64,000 nt of DNA from Ruminococcus sp. GTDB lineage: Bacteria; Bacillota; Clostridia; Oscillospirales; Ruminococcaceae. Positions 1-7,445 of the stretch are shown here, piece by piece. Numbering within the stretch: the stretch's first letter is position 1; each line of letters opens with the position of its first letter. Made by a program: the position numbers and the translations under genes. The DNA lies in contig JAFTQW010000040.1 in NCBI GenBank assembly GCA_017462565.1, positions 124,001 to 188,000 of the forward strand, written 5' to 3'. The notes under the pieces were generated by a model. The model saw only the letters and a list, made by a program, of their open reading frames with translations. It did not search any database and was not told the DNA's origin.

Positions 1-1047
1 AACGCCCTGATGGAGAACGTCCTCACAGGCGAGATCATCGACCATTTCGGCGGACAGGCAGATTTGCAGCAAGGGGTACTCCGTCACATTGACGATGCGA
101 CATTTGCAGAAGACCCTTTGCGAGTTCTACGAACCGCACAGTTTGCCGCAAGATTTGATTTCACGATTACAGCCGAAACTGTTGCATTGTGCCGTGATAT
201 CGACCTATCTACGCTTTCGGGCGAACGCATTATGCTGGAAATGGAAAAGGCTCTGCTGAAATCGGACAGACCGTCTGTATTCTTCGAGCAAATGAAGCGT
301 ATGAACCAGTTGGATTTCTGGTTTCCGGAGTTAAAAGCACTCATAGGACTTCCTCAAAATCAGGAGCATCACCGGGAGGGCGATACATGGACGCATACCA
401 TGATGGTACTGGACGAGGCGGCGAAACGAATGGGTATCGTGAAATATTCGCTGGGATTTATGCTGTCCGCACTCTGCCATGATTTCGGCAAGGCAGTATG
501 CACAACAGAAATAAATGGCGTAATTCACTCCTACAGTCACGAAACCGAAGGGCTGCCGCTGGCAGAGCAGTTCCTTGCACGCATCACAACGGAAACGAAG
601 CTGATCAAGTACGTTCTGAACATGACAGAACTGCACATGACTCCCAATATTATGGCAGGAGCAAGATCAAAGTTGAAATCCACCAACAGGCTGTTTGATT
701 CCGCAGTCGAGCCGTTTGACCTGATACAGCTCAGTATCTGCGACAGTCTCGGCAAGATTCCGCAGCGTAACGATTCGGAAGAATTTCTGATGCAGAGATA
801 CCGGAAGTTTCAGGAGATCATGGCAAGACCCTATGTCATGGGCAGAGACCTGATCGAAGCGGGCTTAAAGCCCTGCGAGCAGTTTTCGGAGATTCTTGCA
901 TATGCACATAAACTGCGGCTTGCAGGATGTGACAAGGACAATACGCTCCGTCAGTGCATTGCTTATGCGAAGAAAGTATTAAAGATGAAATCGGACAAAG
1001 AAAAAGGCGGTCTTTGTTTTGGTACAGAAGCCGATAAAAAGATTTAG
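1..1047 (+). CDS. cca: CCA tRNA nucleotidyltransferase with HD domain, 5' truncated by window edge
   Basis: This enzyme family adds or repairs the 3' CCA end of tRNA from CTP and ATP in the cytoplasm. The reading frame is open to the first base, so the N-terminal nucleotidyltransferase head with its catalytic aspartates lies outside the window. What remains begins near the end of the head (DHFGGQADL), continues with the conserved LRHIDD and EDPLRVLRTAQFAARF segment typical of the poly(A) polymerase/CCA family, and then an HD phosphohydrolase-type domain with HH, HTMMVLDEAA and the metal motif LCHDFGK, followed by a late His. The HD layout resembles the multifunctional E. coli-type Cca rather than the short Bacillus type. 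It reads toward crcB and is separated from it by a hairpin repeat. Family assignment is firm; exact specificity is inferred because the head is missing. Confidence 0.85.
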   Translation, partial: NALMENVLTGEIIDHFGGQADLQQGVLRHIDDATFAEDPLRVLRTAQFAARFDFTITAETVALCRDIDLSTLSGERIMLEMEKALLKSDRPSVFFEQMKRMNQLDFWFPELKALIGLPQNQEHHREGDTWTHTMMVLDEAAKRMGIVKYSLGFMLSALCHDFGKAVCTTEINGVIHSYSHETEGLPLAEQFLARITTETKLIKYVLNMTELHMTPNIMAGARSKLKSTNRLFDSAVEPFDLIQLSICDSLGKIPQRNDSEEFLMQRYRKFQEIMARPYVMGRDLIEAGLKPCEQFSEILAYAHKLRLAGCDKDNTLRQCIAYAKKVLKMKSDKEKGGLCFGTEADKKI

Positions 1048-1078
1048 GTGCTGTATAGTACAATATAGGCTATAACAA

Positions 1079-1114
1079 TTAAGGCAACACAATCTTTGTG
1101 CAGTGTTGCCTTAA
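1079..1114. repeat. Short hairpin copy of repeat family B
   Basis: TTAAGGCAACAC (1079-1090) pairs perfectly with GTGTTGCCTTAA (1103-1114) around a 12-nt loop. The AAGGCAACAC sequence recurs at 20570, 48189 and 48477, so this is a dispersed repeat. A -10-like box (TATAAC, 1071-1076) sits just upstream, so the hairpin may form the start of the crcB leader. No T-run follows the stem, so it is a poor terminator. Confidence 0.7.
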
Positions 1115-1136
1115 ATCAAAATTACTCGAGGTAAAT

Positions 1137-1502
1137 ATGAAATTTTTATTTGTAGCTCTTGGCGGAGCAATCGGAGCGATGGGAAGGTATACAATCAGCC
1201 TTATCCCAATCAAAACTGAATTTCCCATATTGACATTGACAACCAATATTATCGGTGCTGTCATGATAGGATTTATTGTCGGCATTGCCGCCGGAAAAGA
1301 TAATGTTTCCACGAATACGGTGTTGTTCTGGAAAACGGGTATCTGCGGAGGATTTACAACCTTTTCCACTTTTTCCCTTGAAGCGATCACACTGCTGGAA
1401 AACAAGTCCTTTTTATCAGGCGGAATTTACATTGTATTGAGCATGATCGGTTGTATCATAGGTGTCTGGAGCGGCAGGAAACTGTCTGCGCTTGTCGGAT
1501 GA
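1137..1502 (+). CDS. crcB: Fluoride ion channel CrcB/Fluc
   Basis: CrcB/Fluc proteins form dual-topology dimeric membrane channels that export fluoride. The 121-residue product has four hydrophobic segments and the family signatures GGAIGAMGRY near the N-terminus, TNIIGAVMIGF in helix 2 and GICGGFTTFSTFSLE in helix 3, which includes the conserved TTFSTF track. The start at 1137 is chosen because MKFLFVALGG is the usual family N-terminus and is preceded by a GAGGT-type ribosome binding site; an in-frame ATG at 1098 would add 13 residues that lie inside the hairpin repeat. Many Firmicutes carry two tandem crcB copies, but only one is seen here. No fluoride riboswitch is evident upstream. Confidence 0.92.
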   Translation: MKFLFVALGGAIGAMGRYTISLIPIKTEFPILTLTTNIIGAVMIGFIVGIAAGKDNVSTNTVLFWKTGICGGFTTFSTFSLEAITLLENKSFLSGGIYIVLSMIGCIIGVWSGRKLSALVG

Positions 1503-1573
1503 AAGGTATTGATGCGAGCTGTTATTATGAGTGATATTTTGCAATAGCGGCAAGTATAAGAATTGGCGTATAT

Positions 1574-1630
1574 CCACGAATCGTAGGATTTCCTGTTTTG
1601 CATGATTCTACGGCTCGTGGGTTTCTTTTT
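1574..1630 (+). terminator. Rho-independent terminator after crcB
   Basis: An imperfect stem (CCACGAATCGTAG with CTACGGCTCGTGG, 11 of 13 matching) with a long loop is followed by TTTCTTTTTT. It lies about 70 nt after the crcB stop. The rest of 1503-1871 contains no convincing gene. Confidence 0.65.
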
Positions 1631-1760
1631 TGGGCAGATACATGATATCGTTGTATGAAAGTTGTTCATCATGAATACATATAATTTTATGAATAATCCG
1701 GTTGTCAATAGCATACTCCTCAATGATCTGAAGAAGAATCGACGCAGCAAAGCTGTGCAT
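1608..1760 (-). CDS. Possible 50-residue ORF, unknown
   Basis: A 50-residue reading frame (MHSFAASILLQIIEEYAIDN...) with an ordinary-looking hydrophobic and acidic composition lies on the minus strand between crcB and spoIIID. No family is recognised. It has no good ribosome binding site and its 3' end overlaps the right arm of the crcB terminator. The frame stays open upstream of the ATG for about 24 codons without a start, so it could be the tail of a decayed gene. It is listed so that the gap is not described as empty, and may well be non-coding. Confidence 0.2.
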   Translation of the reverse strand: MHSFAASILLQIIEEYAIDNRIIHKIICIHDEQLSYNDIMYLPKKETHEP

Positions 1761-1819
1761 AGCCGTTTTTTCCCGGAAGAGGTTTTTAGAGGCTGCCTTA
1801 TGTAAATTCGTTCTTTTTC

Positions 1820-1860
1820 CCTTTTTTCAGCATATAATTGAAAGAACCGCTGAAAAAAGG
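1820..1860. promoter_or_regulatory. 12-bp inverted repeat overlapping the spoIIID ribosome binding site
   Basis: CCTTTTTTCAGC (1820-1831) is perfectly complementary to GCTGAAAAAAGG (1849-1860). The 3' arm runs into the AAGGAGGG ribosome binding site of spoIIID, so if transcribed the stem could mask translation initiation. The sequence CATATAAT inside the loop (1831-1838) resembles the -10 element of sigma-E promoters, in which case only the 3' arm would be transcribed. Both readings are inference. Confidence 0.5.
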
Positions 1861-1871
1861 AGGGAACTATT

Positions 1872-2126
1872 TTGAAGGCTCAGCCAAACCAGAGAGCGGT
1901 TATTCTCGGACAGTACATCGTTGAACATAAAGCAACTGTCCGTGCCGCAGCGAAAATTTTCGGAATTTCTAAAAGTACGGTACATAAAGACGTAAGTGAA
2001 CGGCTTCGCAAAGAAGATCCGGAGCTTTACGCCAAGGTTAAGGATATACTTGAAATCAACAAGCAGGAACGTCACATAAGAGGCGGTCTTGCAACGAAGC
2101 TTAAATATGAAAAAATAAAAAAGTAA
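1872..2126 (+). CDS. spoIIID: Stage III sporulation transcriptional regulator SpoIIID
   Basis: SpoIIID is a small DNA-binding protein that switches mother-cell gene expression from the sigma-E to the sigma-K programme during endospore formation. The 84-residue product has the complete family signature: an N-terminal RAVILGQYIVEH helix, the helix-turn-helix VRAAAKIFGISKSTVHKDVSERL, and the basic C-terminal tail HIRGGLATKLKYEKIK. The length matches the family. The start is a TTG preceded by a very strong AAGGAGGG site six to eight nt upstream, so the rare start codon is well supported. A palindrome overlaps the ribosome binding site. Its presence indicates that the organism can sporulate or descends from a sporulating lineage. 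Confidence 0.95.
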   Translation: MKAQPNQRAVILGQYIVEHKATVRAAAKIFGISKSTVHKDVSERLRKEDPELYAKVKDILEINKQERHIRGGLATKLKYEKIKK

Positions 2127-2145
2127 AAATTTCTTTCGTTCTGAT

Positions 2146-2366
2146 CAATGCCGTCAACTTAAGCGGTGGCTCCCAACAATGCTGACAACTTAAGAGATTT
2201 TGTACCTTGAACTCCTACAAAAAAGTATTCAATTTTTGGCGATAGCCATAATTATTTCAAATACCAATGGTATTTGAAATAATTAATACTGGGTTTCCAA
2301 AGGGTTGAATAACCCTTTGGCTGGGGGTACGGGGGACAGCGTCCCCCGCTTAAGTTGTCGGCATTG
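2146..2366. repeat. Composite hairpin repeat, family A copy 1
   Basis: The element has, in order: two direct copies of an 18-nt motif CAATGCYGWCAACTTAAG (2146-2163, 2177-2194); a palindrome AATTATTTCAAATACCA with its complement (2250-2284); CCAAAGGGTT-GAAT-AACCCTTTGG (2297-2320); GGGGGAC-AGC-GTCCCCC (2331-2347); and an inverted copy of the 18-nt motif (2349-2366). The same order of modules occurs at 7171-7306 and, inverted, at 18.7, 21.6 and 40.2 kb. The inverted 18-nt motif encodes the last residues and stop of the neighbouring sensor kinase gene. Confidence 0.85.
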
Positions 2367-4026
2367 CCGCCCTGATAGGAAGTTCAACAGTAAAAACAGA
2401 GCCTTTTCCGGCAACACTTTCTACCCGAACAGTTCCGCCGTGATAAATAGCCCCGTGCTTGACAATAGAAAGTCCAAGGCCTGTTCCGTTTATCTTACGT
2501 GAACGGCTCTTGTCAACACGGTAAAAGCGCTCGAAGATTCGGTCTGTATGCTGACTCGGAATTCCCATTCCCGTATCGGAAACAGTGATAAAAACGGTTT
2601 TAGGCATATGTGAAATTTTAACCTCGATCCTTCCGCCCTCAAAATTATATTTAACGGCATTATCGCAAAGATTATAAATAATTTCTTCAAGAATGGTTCT
2701 GTTTCCAAAATAAATAATATGCTTGCCGACAAGCTTTGTACTGATATTTTTCTCAAGAGCGGCTCTTTCAAGTCGGCTCAGAACTTCGCTTGCAAGCTCA
2801 TAAATATCTACCTCTTCCATCTGCTCAAAACCAGCAGCTTCATCAAGCTTTGAAAGCGACATGATATCGTTTATCAAAGTTATAAGGCGGTTTGCTTCAT
2901 TTTTGATTTTTTCACCGAACTGAGCAGTATCCTCCGCCTTTACCAATCCCCCTGCGAGCATATCCGATATACCGTAAATTGTTGTAAGAGGAGTTTTAAG
3001 CTCATGAGAAACGTTTGAAGTAAACTCTTTGCGCATATTTTCAAGTTCCTGCTTCTGAGTAACATCCATAATAATAACAACTATTCCATTTACAACATTT
3101 CCGATTTTAGCCGGACTTGCTATAATCTCTCTGTCACCGTTTCCGGTTTTAAGAACGCATTCAGAATTTCTTCCGCCTGCGGCATCCTGAATACATCGGC
3201 GGAATATCTCGGAATTATTCAATGAATAAATACTTTGCCCCTCTTTAACAGGTTCAGCCTCAAGAAGAGCCAATGCTCCGGAATTGCTTGCAAGAATGCC
3301 AAGCTTCTGATCGGCAATAATAATGCCTTCCGACATACTTTCAGTTATAAGACTGAATTGTTCCCGGCTCTGCCGGAGTTCTTCCATCTGACGGTTAACT
3401 CTTCCATTCTGAACACGAAGTTTATTCAGAAGCGGTGCAAGCTCAGGATAATTTGCTTCGATCTTAGGATGATCAAGATCAATATTATTTATCGGCTGAA
3501 CAATTTTTCTTGAAACCTTATCCGCTATCATAATTGACAATGCAGCGGCTATAATAAGAAACATCAGAAGCGGCTTGATAATTCCGGCAAGCTGAGCAAG
3601 AAACGATAAATGAATATCAGAAACTCTTATAACAGTACCGTCATCAAGCCGCATAGCGTAAATAAGTACAGTCTGAGAAACATTTATAAGCTTTCTTGAA
3701 GAACTGCTCCGCCCTTTTTCAAAGGCTTCTTCAACCTCCTGGCTGTCTGCAATATTCTCATAATCCGCTGCGCTTTTTTCCGAATCAAAAAGAATTTCTC
3801 CGTCTTTAGCTATCCAGAGAACACGGATATCATTAAAATTATTTCTCTCAAGATAATCTGCTCCGCCAAACTCTATTCCGTTTGATATCAGTTCAGCTTC
3901 TGAATGAAGTTCTGTTTCAATTTTTTTGTAAAAAAATCTGTTTATAAGAATCATAACTATAAAAGAAGCAAATAAAACCGATACCGTTGAAATAAGTATA
4001 ATGCTTTGTATAATTTTTCTGGTCAC
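2350..4026 (-). CDS. PhoR-like sensor histidine kinase
   Basis: This is a membrane sensor kinase of the PhoR/PnpS/ResE type. Domains of the 558-residue protein: transmembrane helix 1 (about 7-29), an extracytoplasmic sensor region (30-146), transmembrane helix 2 (147-168), a PAS domain (222-323), the HisKA dimerisation helix with phosphoacceptor His341 in FTSNVSHELKTPLTT, and an HATPase domain with N-box NLCDNAVKYN (from 452), G1 box DTGMGIP (from 484) and G2 box GTGLGLS (514-520). It lies 55 nt downstream of its response regulator, in the usual phoB-phoR order. The final residues RAAMPTT and the stop codon come from a family A repeat, so the C-terminus was probably re-cut by insertion just past the kinase core. 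The stimulus is unknown; phosphate is a family-based guess only. Confidence 0.9.
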   Translation of the reverse strand: MTRKIIQSIILISTVSVLFASFIVMILINRFFYKKIETELHSEAELISNGIEFGGADYLERNNFNDIRVLWIAKDGEILFDSEKSAADYENIADSQEVEEAFEKGRSSSSRKLINVSQTVLIYAMRLDDGTVIRVSDIHLSFLAQLAGIIKPLLMFLIIAAALSIMIADKVSRKIVQPINNIDLDHPKIEANYPELAPLLNKLRVQNGRVNRQMEELRQSREQFSLITESMSEGIIIADQKLGILASNSGALALLEAEPVKEGQSIYSLNNSEIFRRCIQDAAGGRNSECVLKTGNGDREIIASPAKIGNVVNGIVVIIMDVTQKQELENMRKEFTSNVSHELKTPLTTIYGISDMLAGGLVKAEDTAQFGEKIKNEANRLITLINDIMSLSKLDEAAGFEQMEEVDIYELASEVLSRLERAALEKNISTKLVGKHIIYFGNRTILEEIIYNLCDNAVKYNFEGGRIEVKISHMPKTVFITVSDTGMGIPSQHTDRIFERFYRVDKSRSRKINGTGLGLSIVKHGAIYHGGTVRVESVAGKGSVFTVELPIRAAMPTT

Positions 4027-4081
4027 CCTTCCTCACCTGCCTTTTCGGTCAATTTCCGTTTTCTTATTTCGGGGATGCCTT

Positions 4082-4801
4082 TCATTCTGAAAGAATGACG
4101 TCATGAACTGATACGGCGGATTCGCTTTCAACCTTATAGCCGACTCCACGAACAGTTTGAATAACGTCTCCCGCTCTTCCGAGTTTTTGACGCAGAGTTC
4201 TTATATGAACGTCAACAGTCCGGCTTTCACCGGAAAAATCATAGTCCCAGATTTTCTGAAGAAGCTCGTCACGGGAAAAAACCTTTCCCTTGTTTTTCGC
4301 AAGAAACAATAGCAGTTCGTATTCTTTTCTTGTAATACTGACCTTAATGCTTCCGGAATAGACTTCATGATTTTCCGGATAGATCTTCAGATCTCCAACG
4401 GCAATAAATTCATTCGCTTTTTCTTTCTCAGAATAAGATCTGCGTAAAAGAGCCTTTATCCTTGAAATAAGCTCCATAGTACCAAAAGGCTTTGCAAGGT
4501 AATCGTCAGCACCGCTGTCGAGTCCTGAAACTTTATCGGATTCCGTACCTCTTGCACTGAGCATTATTATCGGAAGCTTTTTCGTTTTTTCGTTTCTGCG
4601 CAGTTTCTTCAGAACAGAGATTCCATCCTCTTCCGGAAGCATAATATCAAGCAGAAGCAGTTCGGGAATTTTTTCTTCCAAAGCCTTATAAAATGCCGAC
4701 GGAGCTTCAAATCCTTCCGCTTCAAATCCGGAGTTATTCAGCGCATAAATAACAAAGCTTCTTATTCCGGCATCATCTTCAAGTAGATAAATCAAATTCA
4801 C
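4082..4801 (-). CDS. OmpR/PhoB-family response regulator
   Basis: The 239-residue protein has an N-terminal receiver domain with acidic pocket E8-D9-D10, phosphoacceptor Asp52 in LLLLDIMLPEEDG, and conserved Lys104 in YLAKPFG, followed by a C-terminal winged-helix DNA-binding domain (about 130-230) with the signatures RKEYELLLFLAKNKGKVFSRDELL, SRTVDVHIRTLRQKL and IQTVRGVGYK. It is first in a two-gene operon with the downstream histidine kinase and is expected to be phosphorylated by it. A sigma-A promoter lies immediately upstream. Resemblance is to PhoB/PhoP/YycF regulators; the regulon cannot be read from the sequence. Confidence 0.93.
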   Translation of the reverse strand: MNLIYLLEDDAGIRSFVIYALNNSGFEAEGFEAPSAFYKALEEKIPELLLLDIMLPEEDGISVLKKLRRNEKTKKLPIIMLSARGTESDKVSGLDSGADDYLAKPFGTMELISRIKALLRRSYSEKEKANEFIAVGDLKIYPENHEVYSGSIKVSITRKEYELLLFLAKNKGKVFSRDELLQKIWDYDFSGESRTVDVHIRTLRQKLGRAGDVIQTVRGVGYKVESESAVSVHDVILSE

Positions 4802-4819
4802 TCACCAACCCTTAGATAT

Positions 4820-4848
4820 AGTATACGTCTTTTTGTGCAAAATTGCAA
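4820..4848 (-). promoter_or_regulatory. Sigma-A promoter of the two-component operon
   Basis: On the minus strand TTGCAA (4848-4843) and TATACT (4825-4820) are separated by 17 nt and lie just upstream of the response regulator start. Confidence 0.6.
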
Positions 4849-5033
4849 CAGAATTTTTTATTTTAAAACGTATATTTTTGCTTTGTTATGCAATAATAAA
4901 AACAGGCATCAAATCTGCTGTTCAAGTTTACAGTAATATGCCGCATGGCGTAAGCCGGCTGCTGCTCTGAAATGTTGTTTCAGGACAATAGCTGACAGAT
5001 ATTGTGCCAAATCAAAAACAAGGAGTTATTATT

Positions 5034-5216
5034 ATGGATAACAAAAAGAAAAATGATAACATCAAATGTACTGTTTCACAGTGCCAGCACAACCTCGTTA
5101 CAGAGCATTACTGCTCGCTTGACTGTATCAATATCGGCACTCATGAGGATAACCCGACTGTTCCCGAATGTACCGACTGCAACTCTTTCGTAAAGAGAAC
5201 CGGCTGCTGCGGTTAA
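5034..5216 (+). CDS. DUF1540 cysteine-rich small protein
   Basis: The 60-residue product carries eight cysteines arranged as CTVSQC, CSLDC, CTDC and a terminal CC, with the DUF1540 pattern 'CxVxxCxxN...CxxxxIxIGxH...CxxC.SF'. The spacing suggests a small metal-binding (probably zinc) fold. DUF1540 proteins are common in spore-forming Firmicutes; their function is not established. The start at 5034 is chosen over an in-frame ATG at 5004 because it has an AAGGAG site at the proper distance. No partner gene is evident. Confidence 0.85.
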   Translation: MDNKKKNDNIKCTVSQCQHNLVTEHYCSLDCINIGTHEDNPTVPECTDCNSFVKRTGCCG

Positions 5217-5605
5217 GATGCGCAATGCTGTCCCGAATCAGGATGATTCCTTTTTGGAACCTGTCTTCATAAGATTTGTGCGGAGATTTTCGAACAAATT
5301 TTATCGGGAACAAGTCAAAATTTTGCAGACTTGCTATCGCAATTCAAGAAATTTTAACGTAGTCATCGGTAAAATTTGCCGAAAAGATGCGTGCAATATC
5401 TTGTGAATACAGGTTATTATAATACGGGATATTGCATGAAAAGCGATGCAGGTTCAGCAAAATAGTCAGCGGAACGTGCAAAAGCAAGTGTGCGTTATTC
5501 TTTAATATGCACACTTGCACACTTTTCCGAATATGCAGCGTCTGGTAAATATTCACAAAAAAATATGTCGAATATAGTCAATTTCAGAAATTTACCGCAA
5601 TACCC
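5217..5605. other. Gene-free AT-rich interval
   Basis: No convincing gene is seen between the DUF1540 gene and the ireB-like promoter. Parts of 5290-5400 (for example GCAG...CAATTCAAGAAATTTT and AAGATGCGTGC) weakly resemble the interior of the 5961-6126 repeat, so it may hold a worn family B copy. Confidence 0.35.
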
Positions 5606-5634
5606 TTGCAAAATTCAAGTATATATAGTATAAT
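5606..5634 (+). promoter_or_regulatory. Sigma-A promoter of the ireB-like gene
   Basis: TTGCAA (5606-5611) and TATAAT (5629-5634) are separated by 17 nt, about 70 nt upstream of the start codon. Confidence 0.65.
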
Positions 5635-5705
5635 TATTATAAGCTTCTTGTTTGATTCAATTGCGTTTCACTCGAAGTATTCTACCGTCAGGAGGCTGAT
5701 TTTTA

Positions 5706-5951
5706 ATGTTTGATAAAACTATGACCTTTTCCGTTAACGAAGATAAGGAAGCAGAGCTTAAAAAGAATCTGACTATCGTTTACGACGCCCTTACTCAGAA
5801 AGGCTATAACCCTATCAATCAGATCGTTGGTTATATTTTGTCGGAAGATCCGACCTACATAACCACTTATAACAATGCAAGAAATATCATCCGTCATATC
5901 GACCGTGATGAACTTTTACAGGTTCTTGTAAGATACTATCTCAATAATTGA
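5706..5951 (+). CDS. ireB: IreB-family regulatory phosphoprotein (UPF0297)
   Basis: The 81-residue protein matches IreB/UPF0297 throughout: KTMTFSVNEDKEAE, KKNLTIVYDALTQKGYNPINQIVGYILSEDPTYI, NARNIIRHIDRDELLQVLVRYYL. In Enterococcus faecalis IreB is a substrate of the Ser/Thr kinase IreK and phosphatase IreP and affects cephalosporin resistance. In many Firmicutes it is followed by ruvX and a DUF1292 gene; here ruvX is absent next door and a DUF1292 gene stands alone at 36251. The N-terminal Thr of TMTF corresponds to the region phosphorylated in IreB. A PP2C phosphatase is at 17905, but no PASTA kinase is in the window. The ribosome binding site is AGGAGG. Confidence 0.9.
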   Translation: MFDKTMTFSVNEDKEAELKKNLTIVYDALTQKGYNPINQIVGYILSEDPTYITTYNNARNIIRHIDRDELLQVLVRYYLNN

Positions 5952-5960
5952 TAATTTTTT

Positions 5961-6126
5961 AGGAAGCACTGGTTAAATCTGGTGCGCAGTCGGATTTTTT
6001 GTCAGATTGTACAGAAATTTTGCAGGCAGGTTGTCCGCCTGTCAAGAAATTTCTGTGCAAGATGAAGAAAAATATGCAAGCAAGATGCGTGCCGAGCCGT
6101 CAGGCGCGATTTAATCAGTGATTCCT
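5961..6126. repeat. MITE-like repeat, family B long copy
   Basis: The 166-bp element is bounded by imperfect inverted repeats: AGGAAGCACTGGTTAAATC (5961-5979) and the complement of GATTTAATCAGTGATTCCT (6108-6126), 16 of 19 matching. Its interior (GTCAGATTG, CAAGAA, AAGATGA, GAAAAATATGCAAGCA) is shared with the 48189-48362 element. No protein is encoded. It fills most of the interval between the ireB-like gene and the deacetylase gene. Confidence 0.75.
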
Positions 6127-6312
6127 TAAATATGGATTCTTTCGCACAAGACTGAAACGTATTTGAAATATTGATAATAACGGTCAAAACAGCAGTTTAA
6201 CTCACTGCTGTTTTTTTATTAGAAAAATTTTCTATAAATAATAAGGTTATGTCAAGCCATAATATATATGCGGAGGCGATCTCCGCAATTTTCAAAAGGA
6301 AAAACAAAGCTT

Positions 6313-7053
6313 ATGAGAAAAACGGCTTCGGCTATGGCTATAACTCTTACTGCTTTAAGCGTTCAGCCTTTTGCAGTTTACTGTGCCGATAATACCAAGA
6401 TCGGCTTCGGACAGGGAACAAGCGTTGATTCAGCCAATCGTCCGACAGACGCTTTATCGTTTAACAGCCGATACGGCGATCTTGATGCCTACGCTCTTTC
6501 GGATGACGATAAACGTATCATTATAACTTTCGACCAAGGCTATGAAAACGGCTACACCGAAAAAATTCTTGATACTCTTAAAGAAAAAAACGTTAAAGCT
6601 ATTTTCTTCCTTACAGGCGATTATGCCAAAAAGGAAACTGCTCTTGTAAAGCGAATGATCGAAGAAGGTCATGTTCTCGGAAACCATGGTATGACTCATG
6701 CAAGTCTGCCAACTCTTTCTGAAAGCGAAGCAGAAAAAGAAATTATGTCGCTTCATGATTACGTCATGAATAACTACGGATATCAGATGCAGTATTTCCG
6801 CTGTCCTTGCGGAGAGTACTCGGAAGCGGCTCTTGAAACCGTTCAGAAATGCGGATATAAAACCCTCTTCTGGAGCTTTGCTTATGTGGACTGGAAAACC
6901 GACAGTCAGCCCGACCCGGCGATGGGACTTAAAAAGCTCAAAGATTCTGCTCACGGCGGAGAGATTCTTCTTCTTCATTCCGTTTCTTCAACAAATGCAG
7001 AAATACTTGGCGATGTCATCGATAATTTCAGAAGTCAGGGCTATACTCTGTAA
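6313..7053 (+). CDS. PdaA-like polysaccharide/muramic delta-lactam deacetylase, secreted
   Basis: The 246-residue product begins with a signal peptide (MRKTASAMAITLTALSVQPFAVYCA) and carries one NodB-type deacetylase domain. Motifs are close to Bacillus PdaA, which de-N-acetylates muramic acid during spore cortex delta-lactam formation: ITFDQGYENGYTEKILDTL (catalytic Asp), the metal motif NHGMTHASL (H-x3-H), FRCPCGEYSE, and a late LLLHSVSSTNAEIL containing the catalytic His. The start at 6313 is preferred over the in-frame ATG at 6268 because it follows an AAAAGGA site and gives a proper signal peptide. A spore-cortex role fits the sporulation genes in the window but is inferred. A strong terminator follows. 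Confidence 0.87.
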   Translation: MRKTASAMAITLTALSVQPFAVYCADNTKIGFGQGTSVDSANRPTDALSFNSRYGDLDAYALSDDDKRIIITFDQGYENGYTEKILDTLKEKNVKAIFFLTGDYAKKETALVKRMIEEGHVLGNHGMTHASLPTLSESEAEKEIMSLHDYVMNNYGYQMQYFRCPCGEYSEAALETVQKCGYKTLFWSFAYVDWKTDSQPDPAMGLKKLKDSAHGGEILLLHSVSSTNAEILGDVIDNFRSQGYTL

Positions 7054-7060
7054 AAAAACA

Positions 7061-7090
7061 AAGGGAAGCTTTTTTGGCTTCCCTTTTTTC
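7061..7090 (+). terminator. Terminator after the PdaA-like gene
   Basis: AAGGGAAGC (7061-7069) pairs with GCTTCCCTT (7077-7085), followed by a T-run. The same stem sequence is used after the next gene at 9587. Confidence 0.85.
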
Positions 7091-7170
7091 CAGGGCAACA
7101 GCATTTAATTTTTTGTATATCAAGTGGATTTTGTTTCTTTAATTACTTGCTGAACGGTGTATTTTCGTCT

Positions 7171-7306
7171 GGGCATTCTGCCCTAATTATTTTCATTGCC
7201 TCTTTACGAGGTAATGAAAATAATTAATATCGGGATGCCAAAGGGGATGTACATCCCCTTTGGCAGGGGTACGGGGACCGAGTCCCCGCTTAAGTTGTTG
7301 GCATTG
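7171..7306. repeat. Composite hairpin repeat, family A copy 2
   Basis: Modules in order: GGGCA-TTC-TGCCC (7171-7183); AATTATTTTCATTGCCTC with its near-complement (7185-7226); the perfect 28-nt palindrome starting GCCAAAGGGGATGT (7237-7264); GGGGAC-CGA-GTCCCC (7273-7287); and the 18-nt motif CTTAAGTTGTTGGCATTG (7289-7306). It has the same orientation as copy 1 and lies between the deacetylase terminator and the LRR-dockerin gene. Confidence 0.85.
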
Positions 7307-7445
7307 TAAAGGAGACAGAGTCATCTTTATAATTAACATAAAAATTAAATGCTGTTGCCTTGCCTTTTTTCTGAATACTATTGACAACGAATTTGATTTA
7401 ATGTATAATATTATTAATAAAATTTATTTAAAAGGAGCAAGCATT

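Noticed and set aside
1048-1136. Fluoride riboswitch before crcB
   Set aside because: No GGCGATGG-type or TGATGACGCC-type conserved elements are visible; the region is a family B hairpin and AT-rich DNA.
4850-5033. Structured RNA upstream of the DUF1540 gene
   Set aside because: Small GC-rich inverted motifs (GCCGCATGGC, GCCGGC) are present but no known RNA family or convincing long stem could be seen.
7260-7445. N-terminal extension of the LRR-dockerin protein
   Set aside because: It would translate a family A repeat and bypass the strong AAAGGAGC site and signal peptide at 7446.
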